Positions 8,684 through 16,386 of a DNA stretch of 64,000 nt are shown piece by piece (position 1 is the first letter of the stretch; each line of letters begins with the position of its first letter). A model generated the notes under the pieces. That model was not told the origin of the DNA. It was given only the letters and a program-made list of their open reading frames with translations, and did not search any database. The stretch spans positions 1,922,001 through 1,986,000 of the forward strand of contig JACJYL010000001.1 of the NCBI GenBank assembly GCA_020636105.1, written 5' to 3'. This stretch comes from Lewinellaceae bacterium. GTDB taxonomy: Bacteria > Bacteroidota > Bacteroidia > Chitinophagales > Saprospiraceae. A program made the position numbers and the translations under genes.

Positions 8684-8750
8684 TAATACCTACTCTATTA
8701 ATGGGTTTTCAGCATTCCCCAACGAAATCAAATTTCGATTTACAACGTTG
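8684..8750 (-). repeat. 67-bp inverted repeat, copy 1 (HTH-gene tail and leader region)
   Basis: Read on the minus strand, these 67 bases match 13453-13519 on the plus strand with 7 differences. The stretch holds the last codons and stop of the HTH gene, the palindromes CAACGTTG and CGAAAT-N3-ATTTCG (8723-8737), and the conserved GAGTAGGTATTA ahead of the peptide gene. Both copies lie directly upstream of a GG-leader precursor gene. Confidence 0.85.
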
Positions 8751-9082
8751 CCCCAACAAAAATGCTTACCAACCGTGCAAAAATCATGCATCCAATGAAA
8801 TAATTTTAAAAGAGCATTTCCTCCTTTCATATTCTTCCTATCCTCCATACTCAAAACTATATCAAATTGAAATTTAATTTCATTTTCGTAGTAATATGAG
8901 CATCTTTCTCTACAATAACATATTTCGGCTCCAAAGGACTTCAAACCATCTAAAAGGTTATAGACTGTTCGTAATGAAACGTCTAGTTTTCTAGCTAAAT
9001 CCTTTGGAGATCCTGTAGCCTTCAACCTAATGAGTTGGTCTAATCTTTCCAATTGTCTAAGCTGATCGATTAACTTTGTCAT
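8690..9082 (-). CDS. HTH regulator (HTH_11/DeoR-like) of the peptide cluster
   Basis: A 130-residue protein. Residues 1-55 form a winged-helix start of the HTH_11 type (LERLDQLIRLKATGSPKDLA, then RTVYNLLDGLKSFGAEI). Residues 56-130 are short and unassigned, with several cysteines (CYCRERC, HDFC, KHFC). In Bacteroidota, small HTH_11 proteins often precede GG-leader peptide genes. Its stop lies only 22 bases upstream of the peptide start. A decayed paralogue of its C-terminus lies before the second precursor gene, so it probably regulates both. A metal- or redox-sensing role for the cysteines is possible but untested. Confidence 0.8.
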   Translation of the reverse strand: MTKLIDQLRQLERLDQLIRLKATGSPKDLARKLDVSLRTVYNLLDGLKSFGAEICYCRERCSYYYENEIKFQFDIVLSMEDRKNMKGGNALLKLFHWMHDFCTVGKHFCWGNVVNRNLISLGNAENPLIE

Positions 9083-9114
9083 AAATGGTGTTTTAGAATT
9101 AAATGGACTAAGAA

Positions 9115-10470
9115 CTATTTATTCTTAATTAAATCATGTATTTGCTGAAAAATTCGTTTTAATATGCTTTTATCTTCTGTGATTAGGTTAACATTGCCAC
9201 TCATGTTTTGATTGAAAGGTATTGAAATATTATAGGTGGTTTTTAAGGAATCTATTGTTTTTTTGTAAAATTTGTTTTTTAAAGCCAATCTTACATTGTA
9301 ATTATAGCCTGTTTCTGTTTTTTGAGGTATTGCTGCAATTTTCACCACTTCAGCTTCAATTGAACCATATTCTTTATGGGGCCATTCATCAAGAAAAATT
9401 TGTCCTGAGGTTCCCATTTGAATTTTCCCTGAACCAGTTACTGGTAATTGACAATATGCAAATACTTTATTATTATTATTTTTTGGTAATAAAATAGTAA
9501 AAAGAAGTTCTTGAGAATTAACAGCCATTTTATTCCCTATTGATGGATTAAAAATAATTTTCCCCGCGATGGGCGCAGAAATTAAAACTGCATCTTTCCA
9601 CCTTTGGATTTCACCTTTCAGGGCTTCACATTGTTGAATTATAAACATGGCTTTCTCATGTTTTTCTTTTTTATAATTGTTTCTTATGTTGTTTTTTTGC
9701 GAAACTAATTGTTCTATTTTCATGTCATTTTGGATTCGAGATGTTTGTATTTGTTCAAGATTTCTTTTTTGAACCAAATAGGATATCTCTGCTTTTTCTT
9801 TTTCCTGTTCACTAATCACATTCTCCTGAAATAGTTTAAGTTCTCGTTCAAAATCCTTTTGGACCAACATGGTTTCAGCTTCAAAAATTTTTTCTTGTTT
9901 TAGCAATGAGGTATTCAGCCTCTGCAATTGAAGAATTTCATCAGTTATTGAACTTATTTGTTCCTTAATAAATACATCATCATTCAGGTATTTAAGTTCC
10001 TTTATCGTTTGTGAAAGTTTGGCAAAAGAGGCTTGCATATTACCTAAAATCAAATCTTTATAAGTGAAAGTATTAGGCAATTCTCCAAATGACTCAGAAG
10101 AACGTAAAGAGTCAACAATATTTTCCATAATTAATACATCTTCTAATTTGGCCGAATTTTTAATTAAAGCAAGCACATCTTTCTCCTTAACCATCATACC
10201 ATCCTTGACAAAAATTGAATCAAGTATTCCAATACTAGGAGCAACTATCTCGGTTGGTGCATTTTCTGTACGTATAATCACTTGCGCTTCTAACTTATCA
10301 GGATATTTTATTATAGCACTTAAAACGATAAATACTAAAGTACCAAGGAATATGACTGATATTCCAGAGTGTAAAATCCATCCAGGAGGATTTCCGAGCA
10401 TTTCCTGAATCTCGTCCTGCTTACTGACTTCAATTAAGTCACTATTTTGTTTAATTTTTAAATTTGACAT
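9115..10470 (-). CDS. HlyD-family membrane fusion protein of the peptide exporter
   Basis: A 451-residue periplasmic adaptor. It has a cytoplasmic N-terminus, one membrane span (about 30-55, around FLGTLVFIVLSAIIKYPD), a first half-motif (IVAPSIGILDSIFVKDGMMV), a long coiled coil (about 150-290, rich in E, K and Q) and the second barrel-sandwich half (ISAPIAGKIIFNPSIGNKMA). Such proteins link ABC exporters to an outer-membrane channel. It follows the C39 ABC transporter gene with a one-base gap. No outer-membrane TolC-type gene is in the island, so a host one must serve. Confidence 0.92.
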   Translation of the reverse strand: MSNLKIKQNSDLIEVSKQDEIQEMLGNPPGWILHSGISVIFLGTLVFIVLSAIIKYPDKLEAQVIIRTENAPTEIVAPSIGILDSIFVKDGMMVKEKDVLALIKNSAKLEDVLIMENIVDSLRSSESFGELPNTFTYKDLILGNMQASFAKLSQTIKELKYLNDDVFIKEQISSITDEILQLQRLNTSLLKQEKIFEAETMLVQKDFERELKLFQENVISEQEKEKAEISYLVQKRNLEQIQTSRIQNDMKIEQLVSQKNNIRNNYKKEKHEKAMFIIQQCEALKGEIQRWKDAVLISAPIAGKIIFNPSIGNKMAVNSQELLFTILLPKNNNNKVFAYCQLPVTGSGKIQMGTSGQIFLDEWPHKEYGSIEAEVVKIAAIPQKTETGYNYNVRLALKNKFYKKTIDSLKTTYNISIPFNQNMSGNVNLITEDKSILKRIFQQIHDLIKNK

Positions 10471-10471
10471 A

Positions 10472-12664
10472 TTAGTTCCCTAATTCCAATTGGTTCTTAA
10501 CTAAAAGAAAATATTCCCCTCTTTTTTTAACAAGGGAATCATGATTTCCGGTTTCAACAATTTTGCCCTCTTGTAGAACTATTATTTGATCTGCATTTTT
10601 AACTGTGCTCAATCTGTGAGCAACAATAATGACTGTTCTTTCTTTAAAAAATGTTTCAAAATTCTCCATGATTACTTTTTCATTATTCGCATCCAACGAA
10701 TTAGTCGCTTCGTCAAGAAAAATAAATTCAGGGGCTTTATAAACTGCTCTAGCAATAAACAACCTTTGTCTTTGTCCCTGACTAATTCCATTGCCTTTGG
10801 ACCCAACCATAGTGTTATACCCACTAGGTAGACCTTCAATAAATTCCCTTATATTAGCAACTGTTACCGCATCCATCAATTTTTGTTGATTAATTCTTTC
10901 ACTGCTCTCTGTGATATTATTGGAAATGGTATCTGAAAAAATAAATCCATCCTGTAGCACCACTCCACATTGATCTCGCCAAGATTTAAGTTTAATGCTT
11001 TTTAAATCATTGCAACCAATTCTGATTCTCCCTTTTGTTGGTGGATAAAAGCCAAGTAATAGTTTTAATAATGTTGTTTTTCCACTTCCACTGGTGCCGA
11101 CAATTGCTGTAATTTTGCCTCTTGGTATTGTAAGGTTAATGTTTTTAAGCACCCAATCTCCTATTGGAGTATATCGAAAAGAGAGATTTTCTATGGTAAT
11201 ATTACCGTCCGGAATTTCAATAGACTTTAATTCTGAGTCGTTTTCCTCATTTGAAAATGTGTGAATTTCATTTAACCTTTCAAGGCTTATTTTCGCATCT
11301 TGAGCTGACCGAACAAATCCAATGAATTGTTGTAAAGGTCCATTGAGTTGCCCTACAATATATTGTATTGCTAACATCATACCTAGGGTCATTTCTCCGT
11401 TGACCACAGCTTTCGCTGCAACAAAGGTTATTAAAATGTCTTTTAATTGAGTAATCGACAAAGCACCACCATCTTGATACTGGGCTATTGATAAAGAACT
11501 AATTTGTACTCTAAATAACTTAGCCTGGATTTCTGCCCATTTCCATCGCCTTTTTTGTTGACTTCCTTGCAATTTAATTTCAGGCATCCCTTGGATTATC
11601 TCAATCAAAGAATCTTGATTTAAGGAAGCTTGTTGGAAAGTCTGATAATCTATTTCTTTCCGCTTTTTTAAAAAAAATAATATCCAAAAAACATATAGTG
11701 TAGAGGAAGTAAGAAAAATTAAAAAAACAGGAATGGAATAAATTATTAAAATAATCCCAAACACTAAAAAATTAAATGCTGAAAGAATGACAGATAAAGT
11801 TGATTGTGTAAGAAATGATTCAATCCTTCGGTGATCATTAATCCGTTGAAGTAAATCTCCGGTCATTTTAGTGTCAAAAAAACCAAGAGGCAATTGCATC
11901 AACTTAATTAGAAAGTCATTAATCAAATTAACATTAATTCTAACCCCTATATGTAAAAGAATCCACCGTTGAATGAAACTAACAATTGTTTGGCTAAAAA
12001 AAAGCATGAGTTGACCAAGCAATACAAGGTAAATAAAGCCGATATTTCGATTCTGTATTCCAATATCAACAATTGACTGGGTTAAAAAAGGGAAAATTAA
12101 TGAAAACACAGAACTAAGAACCAACCCAACCAATAATTGAATCATGAGTCTTCGGTAAGGCAGAATGTAGGTTTTTAGAAAGGATAGGCCGTTATTCGGA
12201 ATATCAACATTATTGTTTTTATGAAAGGCTAATCCTGGTTCTAGAATCAGGAGAACTCCTTTTCCGTTTCCTGAAATCCAATGCTTTTTAAACTCTGAGG
12301 TCTTAAGCGATATTTTACCGGCCGTTGGATCTGCTAGCCAAACCTTAGTGCTAGTAACTTTATATACAACAATAAAATGGTTCTGGTTCCAATGTGCAAT
12401 TAGAGGCAATGGTGCACCTAACAAACCTGGAGAATTTTTATTTTCACCGAATGGAACTTTAACTGCCATCGTTCTGAAACCTAAGTTTTCAGCAGCTTCA
12501 CTTATCCCTTTTAAACTTACACCTTCCCTATCCAAATAACATTTTTCCCTCAAGTAATGGAGGCTAAATGATTTGCCATAAAATTTACAAATCATTTTCA
12601 AGCAAGTCGGGCCACAATCCATTGCATCGAATTGTCGAAAAAAGGGGAATCGATCGTATTTCAT
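10472..12664 (-). CDS. C39 peptidase-containing ABC exporter (GG-leader processing)
   Basis: A bacteriocin-type exporter of 730 residues from the ATG at 12664; the frame opens at 12712, but the inner start gives the usual beginning MKYDRFPFFRQFDAMDCG. Residues 1-145 are the C39 peptidase with catalytic Cys17 (DCGPTC), His (NHFIVVYKV) and Asp (LADPTAG). Then come six membrane spans and an ATPase domain with Walker A GTSGSGKTT, signature ISQGQ and Walker B FIFLDEATNSLD. It cleaves after double glycine while exporting. Candidate substrates are the two precursors at 8461 (VYGG) and 13538 (IKGG). Confidence 0.95.
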   Translation of the reverse strand: MKYDRFPFFRQFDAMDCGPTCLKMICKFYGKSFSLHYLREKCYLDREGVSLKGISEAAENLGFRTMAVKVPFGENKNSPGLLGAPLPLIAHWNQNHFIVVYKVTSTKVWLADPTAGKISLKTSEFKKHWISGNGKGVLLILEPGLAFHKNNNVDIPNNGLSFLKTYILPYRRLMIQLLVGLVLSSVFSLIFPFLTQSIVDIGIQNRNIGFIYLVLLGQLMLFFSQTIVSFIQRWILLHIGVRINVNLINDFLIKLMQLPLGFFDTKMTGDLLQRINDHRRIESFLTQSTLSVILSAFNFLVFGIILIIYSIPVFLIFLTSSTLYVFWILFFLKKRKEIDYQTFQQASLNQDSLIEIIQGMPEIKLQGSQQKRRWKWAEIQAKLFRVQISSLSIAQYQDGGALSITQLKDILITFVAAKAVVNGEMTLGMMLAIQYIVGQLNGPLQQFIGFVRSAQDAKISLERLNEIHTFSNEENDSELKSIEIPDGNITIENLSFRYTPIGDWVLKNINLTIPRGKITAIVGTSGSGKTTLLKLLLGFYPPTKGRIRIGCNDLKSIKLKSWRDQCGVVLQDGFIFSDTISNNITESSERINQQKLMDAVTVANIREFIEGLPSGYNTMVGSKGNGISQGQRQRLFIARAVYKAPEFIFLDEATNSLDANNEKVIMENFETFFKERTVIIVAHRLSTVKNADQIIVLQEGKIVETGNHDSLVKKRGEYFLLVKNQLELGN

Positions 12665-12712
12665 TTGATTTGTAGTTTTTGAAAATAATAAACAGTTTTT
12701 TGTAGGGACCAA

Positions 12713-13384
12713 TAATGTGGTTTTCTGTCAAAATCGAGATAATTCAAACATCAATCAAAAATAACTGAAATTGCTCTATTGAAAAAAACCTATGAGGCTA
12801 GCTCTCCTCGGAAAGCCAACCTATTAAAAAGAATTCAAAAAAAAGTGAAATAAAATGAAATGAAACGTCTTCATCTCAATTATACAGTCATTATATTCAA
12901 CTATACAACGGTCATTTGGGGAAATTAAAATTTACAATATTCTTTCTATTTGCATAAAGATAACGCGAAATGGGATTATTATTTCAGAAAAATAAAACAT
13001 TTAACATTCGTTAAAATAAAAGATATTTTTAAATAACTTACTTACCTGTTTGAAAAGTATTTTGTCCACTGAACTTCAACCATTTTTCATCCCATACTTT
13101 TTAATTACAAAATTCAAAATGAGCTAAGACTGCAAACAGGCTTTTCTGCTCGATTCCCGCAGACATTTAAAACCTCTTCATAATAACAGCCATAAATACA
13201 GTGCCAAAATTCAATCAACAATAATAAATGATTGAAATAATCATATACACCATTTTATTTCAATAGCCCGATGGTGAAATCATTTTTAACGAATTTACTT
13301 ATTAGGATATTGGAGTTTTGTTATTGGAATAAATGCTAACCCATCTGGAAGGATTTCATAATATGGGAAAAGCAGGTCTTATAG
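12713..13384. other. A+T-rich intergenic region without a recognised gene
   Basis: No credible coding frame, RNA gene or strong terminator is visible here. It separates the leftward exporter operon from the rightward lanthipeptide operon, so it should carry the promoters of both. I could not find a clear TTG-N19-TAnnTTTG match. Its right end grades into the decayed HTH remnant. Confidence 0.5.
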
Positions 13385-13513
13385 GAAAAAGTTCTTTTTA
13401 TTTTCTTGTGGATGCAATTTTTTTGCACAGTTAAATGGCATTTTTGTCTCAACAACGTTGTAAACCGAAATCTAATTTCGTTGGGGAATACTGAAAACCC
13501 AAAAACAGAGTAG
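13385..13513 (+). pseudogene. Remnant of an HTH regulator C-terminus
   Basis: The frame from 13385 to the TAG at 13511-13513 translates to a stretch that aligns with the last 43 or so residues of the HTH protein at 8690. WMQFFCTVKWHFC matches WMHDFCTVGKHFC, and NVVNRNLISLGNTENP matches NVVNRNLISLGNAENP. Several differences are synonymous (AAT/AAC, TTG/CTA), a sign of past selection as protein. A stop (TAG at 13382) and degeneration lie upstream, so only the tail of a second regulator gene survives. It now serves as the leader region of the lanthipeptide precursor. Confidence 0.75.
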
Positions 13514-13519
13514 GTATTA
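13453..13519 (+). repeat. 67-bp inverted repeat, copy 2
   Basis: Copy of 8684-8750 in inverted orientation with 60 of 67 identical bases. It keeps the CAACGTTG palindrome, the CGAAAT-N3-ATTTCG palindrome (13466-13480) and GAGTAGGTATTA, and ends 18 bases before the precursor ATG at 13538. Confidence 0.85.
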
Positions 13520-13537
13520 ACAACTTAGATTTTAATC

Positions 13538-13774
13538 ATGAAAAAGTTAAAATTGAAAAAAAAACTTTCTCTGAACAAAGAGACAGTAACAATGCTTGAC
13601 AAAGATGATGCCGCCACAATTAAAGGGGGTAACGATGGTGGGTCCTGCTGGTGTATAACCACAACAACGAGTGCCTGCCTTGCCGGAACATTAGAAACTT
13701 GCGAGACATGCGATACAGGCTATGGAGTATGTGTTTGCAGAGCTACAGAACTATGCACACCTACAAACAGCTAA
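13538..13774 (+). CDS. Class I lanthipeptide precursor (LanA)
   Basis: A 78-residue peptide with a leader of the Bacteroidota class I lanthipeptide type (MKKLKLKKKLSLNKETV, then ML-KDDA) ending in IKGG. The core of about 47 residues starts NDGGSCWC, has eight cysteines and is rich in threonine and serine (TTTTS, TLETCETC, CTPTNS), ideal for dehydration and lanthionine rings. The dehydratase, cyclase and an oxidoreductase follow on the same strand. The C39 exporter lies on the other side. A hairpin at 13799 follows directly. Confidence 0.9.
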   Translation: MKKLKLKKKLSLNKETVTMLDKDDAATIKGGNDGGSCWCITTTTSACLAGTLETCETCDTGYGVCVCRATELCTPTNS

Positions 13775-13798
13775 TTGCTAATTAGCTAACAAACCTTC

Positions 13799-13832
13799 GA
13801 AGGCCATATCCAAAAACTTTGGAATGGTCTTC
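13799..13832 (+). terminator. Hairpin after the lanthipeptide precursor
   Basis: GAAGGCCAT and ATGGTCTTC (one G-U pair) enclose a second stem (TCCAAA/TTTGGA) around a 3-base loop: 15 paired bases with a single bulge, followed by a short pyrimidine run. It probably attenuates readthrough, so that precursor mRNA exceeds that of the modification enzymes. Confidence 0.6.
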
Positions 13833-14051
13833 ATTTCTTCAAGTCTTAATTAACATTGAGAACAAGTGGTTTTATTTTAAATAAATCAAATGGCAGTTTA
13901 AAAATATTCCCTTAAGAATTAAAAAATTACCTGTTTAATTAGACCAACTAACTTTTTCATCGATATTTTGAAGTAAATCAATGAACCAACTAACTAAAAA
14001 CCAGCAACTAGGTTGAAATAATAACAGCCCTGTAATATATTTTTGATATCA

Positions 14052-14999
14052 ATGCACCTACCTATGCTTAAACTAGGCATCTTGGATTTTGGAGTAACAA
14101 GATCCGACAAAAAAGCTTCCGGGGTTTTATCTGATTTATTTGAGATTGTGCCCATTGCAGAATCATTAGGCTATAATAGATATTGGTTAGCTGAACATCA
14201 TACTCAAGATGTTGCGTGGAATAGCGCAGACATGCTGATTGGGCTATTAGCTGCCATTACTGATCGGATCAGGATCGGTGTGGCAGGAAAACTCCTATAT
14301 TACAACAATCCCCTACAATTAGCGCATAACTATAATTTAATTAACTTTTTATTTAATAATCGAATAGATTTGGGTATTGCTAGAGGAATAATTTTACCCC
14401 AAAATCTAGGAAGGCTCTTTCTCTGCGAAGAGGATCTCTTATATAAATCCCCCCATTTAGAACTACTTGCAAAGTATGAAAAAAAAATTGAACTCTTAGT
14501 TTCTTACCTCAATAATGATTTTACTTCATTGCCAGACCTATCAAATTCTTTAATACCACAATGGAACAACCATCCTATTGACTTATGGGTTTTAGGCTCA
14601 AGTAAAACCAGCTTACCTTTTGTACTCAAACATCAAATGAATTTTTGTCTATCAACTTTCCATCAACAAAACAACTACATTGAAATTATAAAAACTTTTA
14701 AAAAGCAATATGCTGAAAAACACAAAAAGAAAATAAATCCAGTAGTAGCTGTTGCAGGAGTTTGTGCGGAAACTAGTAAAGAGGCAAATGAAATTTTCAA
14801 AAACCACCCACTTAAAAATAACCTTTTCCCATTTATTGTTGGATCCCCAGATGAGTGGAAAGAGAAGCTTTTTGCACTGGAAAAAGAAATTGAGGTTGAG
14901 GAAGTAGTGATTTTAGATATGTGCAACAGCATTGAAGAAAAAGTTGAATGCCTTACTCTTTTATCAAAGTCCTTTAGTTTAAAGGATCAACTTCAATAA
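14052..14999 (+). CDS. Luciferase-like (LLM) flavin-dependent oxidoreductase
   Basis: A protein of about 315 residues of the bacterial luciferase-like superfamily: LKLGILDFGVT near the start, YNRYWLAEHHTQDVAWNSAD, the IRIGVAGKLL strand, and NRIDLGIARGI. The start is uncertain (TTG 14043, ATG 14052 or ATG 14064); 14052 was chosen. It lies between the precursor and the cyclase. By precedent (LanJC-type reductases in some lanthipeptide pathways are of this superfamily) it may reduce dehydroalanine or dehydrobutyrine to D-amino acids, or oxidise the peptide. FMN or F420 use cannot be decided from the sequence. Confidence 0.85.
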   Translation: MHLPMLKLGILDFGVTRSDKKASGVLSDLFEIVPIAESLGYNRYWLAEHHTQDVAWNSADMLIGLLAAITDRIRIGVAGKLLYYNNPLQLAHNYNLINFLFNNRIDLGIARGIILPQNLGRLFLCEEDLLYKSPHLELLAKYEKKIELLVSYLNNDFTSLPDLSNSLIPQWNNHPIDLWVLGSSKTSLPFVLKHQMNFCLSTFHQQNNYIEIIKTFKKQYAEKHKKKINPVVAVAGVCAETSKEANEIFKNHPLKNNLFPFIVGSPDEWKEKLFALEKEIEVEEVVILDMCNSIEEKVECLTLLSKSFSLKDQLQ

Positions 15000-15103
15000 T
15001 CGATTTAATAAACATGATACTGTATTGAAAATCTTTAGCATTTGTCTGTGAATTATTGTGCAATCTAGGTTTGAAATACAATAAAAAAGATACAAAGAGG
15101 CAT

Positions 15104-16318
15104 ATGAAAAGTTTAACCAGTTTTCAACCTGTCATGAGTGAATACGCAGATGAAATCTTGAATATTATTAACAAGATAGAAAAAGTTCTTTGGCAGAATT
15201 ATTCAAAAGAACCATTTGTTGGGCTTCACTCTGGTACCGGAGGAATCATTTTGTTTTACGCCTATTGGGCAAAATTCTTAAATGAGGATAGTTATTCTGA
15301 CAAATTAATGAAAATTTTAGAATTCAGTATAAACAATTTTGAAAAAAAAGAAGCCCCATTCAACCTATTCCGAGGCTTAGGGGGATTGGGTTGGGTAATT
15401 GCTCATTTAAAGAAAAAAAACTTTATTGATGCAGACCTAGACATTGTCTTGAAGCTAATTGATGAATCAATTATGACTATTATGCTCTCCCAGATAAGAA
15501 ATAAAAATTATGACTTTTTACACGGTGCTTTAGGAGGACTTCTTTACCTTATGGAACGCTATAATGCTGAAGATATTAATGATTATTTCTTATTGATAAT
15601 CAAGGAGTTAAAGAATGAATCATTAACCGATGACGGTAATTTCTTGTTAATTGACAATAGAAAGTCTGAGAAGGGAAAAACTGGATTCAATTTAGGTTTG
15701 GCACATGGAATTCCTGGGTTTATAGCTCTATTATCCATAGCAATAAAAGAAGGAACTAATCTTAAAGAAATGAAAACCTTAATAAAAAAGAATGTTGCTT
15801 GGCTATTACAGCAAAAACGTGGCGTAAATGATTCCAGTATTTATCCCCATCGAATACCATATGGCGACAAAGATTTTGGACAAATTGGCTGGTGCTTTGG
15901 TGACTTAGGGGTTGCAAGTTCTTTGTACTTAGCAGGTGAAACTTTAAATATTGAAGAATGGAAAACGGAAGCAATTGATACATTTAGATTTAATTCTCCT
16001 ATTAGGCACAATATTCGTAATATCATGGATGCAGCAATTTGCCATGGTGCAATCTCACCAGCTCATCTCTTCAATAGAATCTATCAAAAAACAAAAATTG
16101 AAATATTTAAAGAAACCTCCCAGTTTTGGTATAAAGAGGTATTTAGGTATAAAAGTTTTAGGGATGGACACGTAGGATTTAAATCATATAATGTACCCCA
16201 AAATAAATATTTAAAAAATCTTGATTTACTAAGTGGTCTAACAGGGATAGGGTTGAGTCTAATCTCATCAATTAGTAACATTGAACCAGAATGGGATAGA
16301 TGTTTACTGTTGTCTTAG
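15104..16318 (+). CDS. Lanthionine synthetase C-like cyclase (LanC)
   Basis: Zinc-dependent cyclase that adds cysteine thiols to dehydro residues. It has 404 residues from the ATG at 15104, preceded by AGAGG; the frame is open from 15056, but the inner start gives the usual LanC length. The family's repeated double-barrel motifs are visible: GLHSGTGGII, LHGALGGLLY, LGLAHGIPG, then the zinc ligands GWCFGDLG (Cys about 264) and ICHGA (Cys313-His314). It overlaps the upstream part of the LanB frame. Active-site residues are intact, so it should be functional. Confidence 0.93.
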   Translation: MKSLTSFQPVMSEYADEILNIINKIEKVLWQNYSKEPFVGLHSGTGGIILFYAYWAKFLNEDSYSDKLMKILEFSINNFEKKEAPFNLFRGLGGLGWVIAHLKKKNFIDADLDIVLKLIDESIMTIMLSQIRNKNYDFLHGALGGLLYLMERYNAEDINDYFLLIIKELKNESLTDDGNFLLIDNRKSEKGKTGFNLGLAHGIPGFIALLSIAIKEGTNLKEMKTLIKKNVAWLLQQKRGVNDSSIYPHRIPYGDKDFGQIGWCFGDLGVASSLYLAGETLNIEEWKTEAIDTFRFNSPIRHNIRNIMDAAICHGAISPAHLFNRIYQKTKIEIFKETSQFWYKEVFRYKSFRDGHVGFKSYNVPQNKYLKNLDLLSGLTGIGLSLISSISNIEPEWDRCLLLS

Positions 16319-16386
16319 TTTTAACTCTTAATACAAAACAATCCTTTTCCATTAAAGAATTCCCAAAAATAAAAAATCTGAGATCC

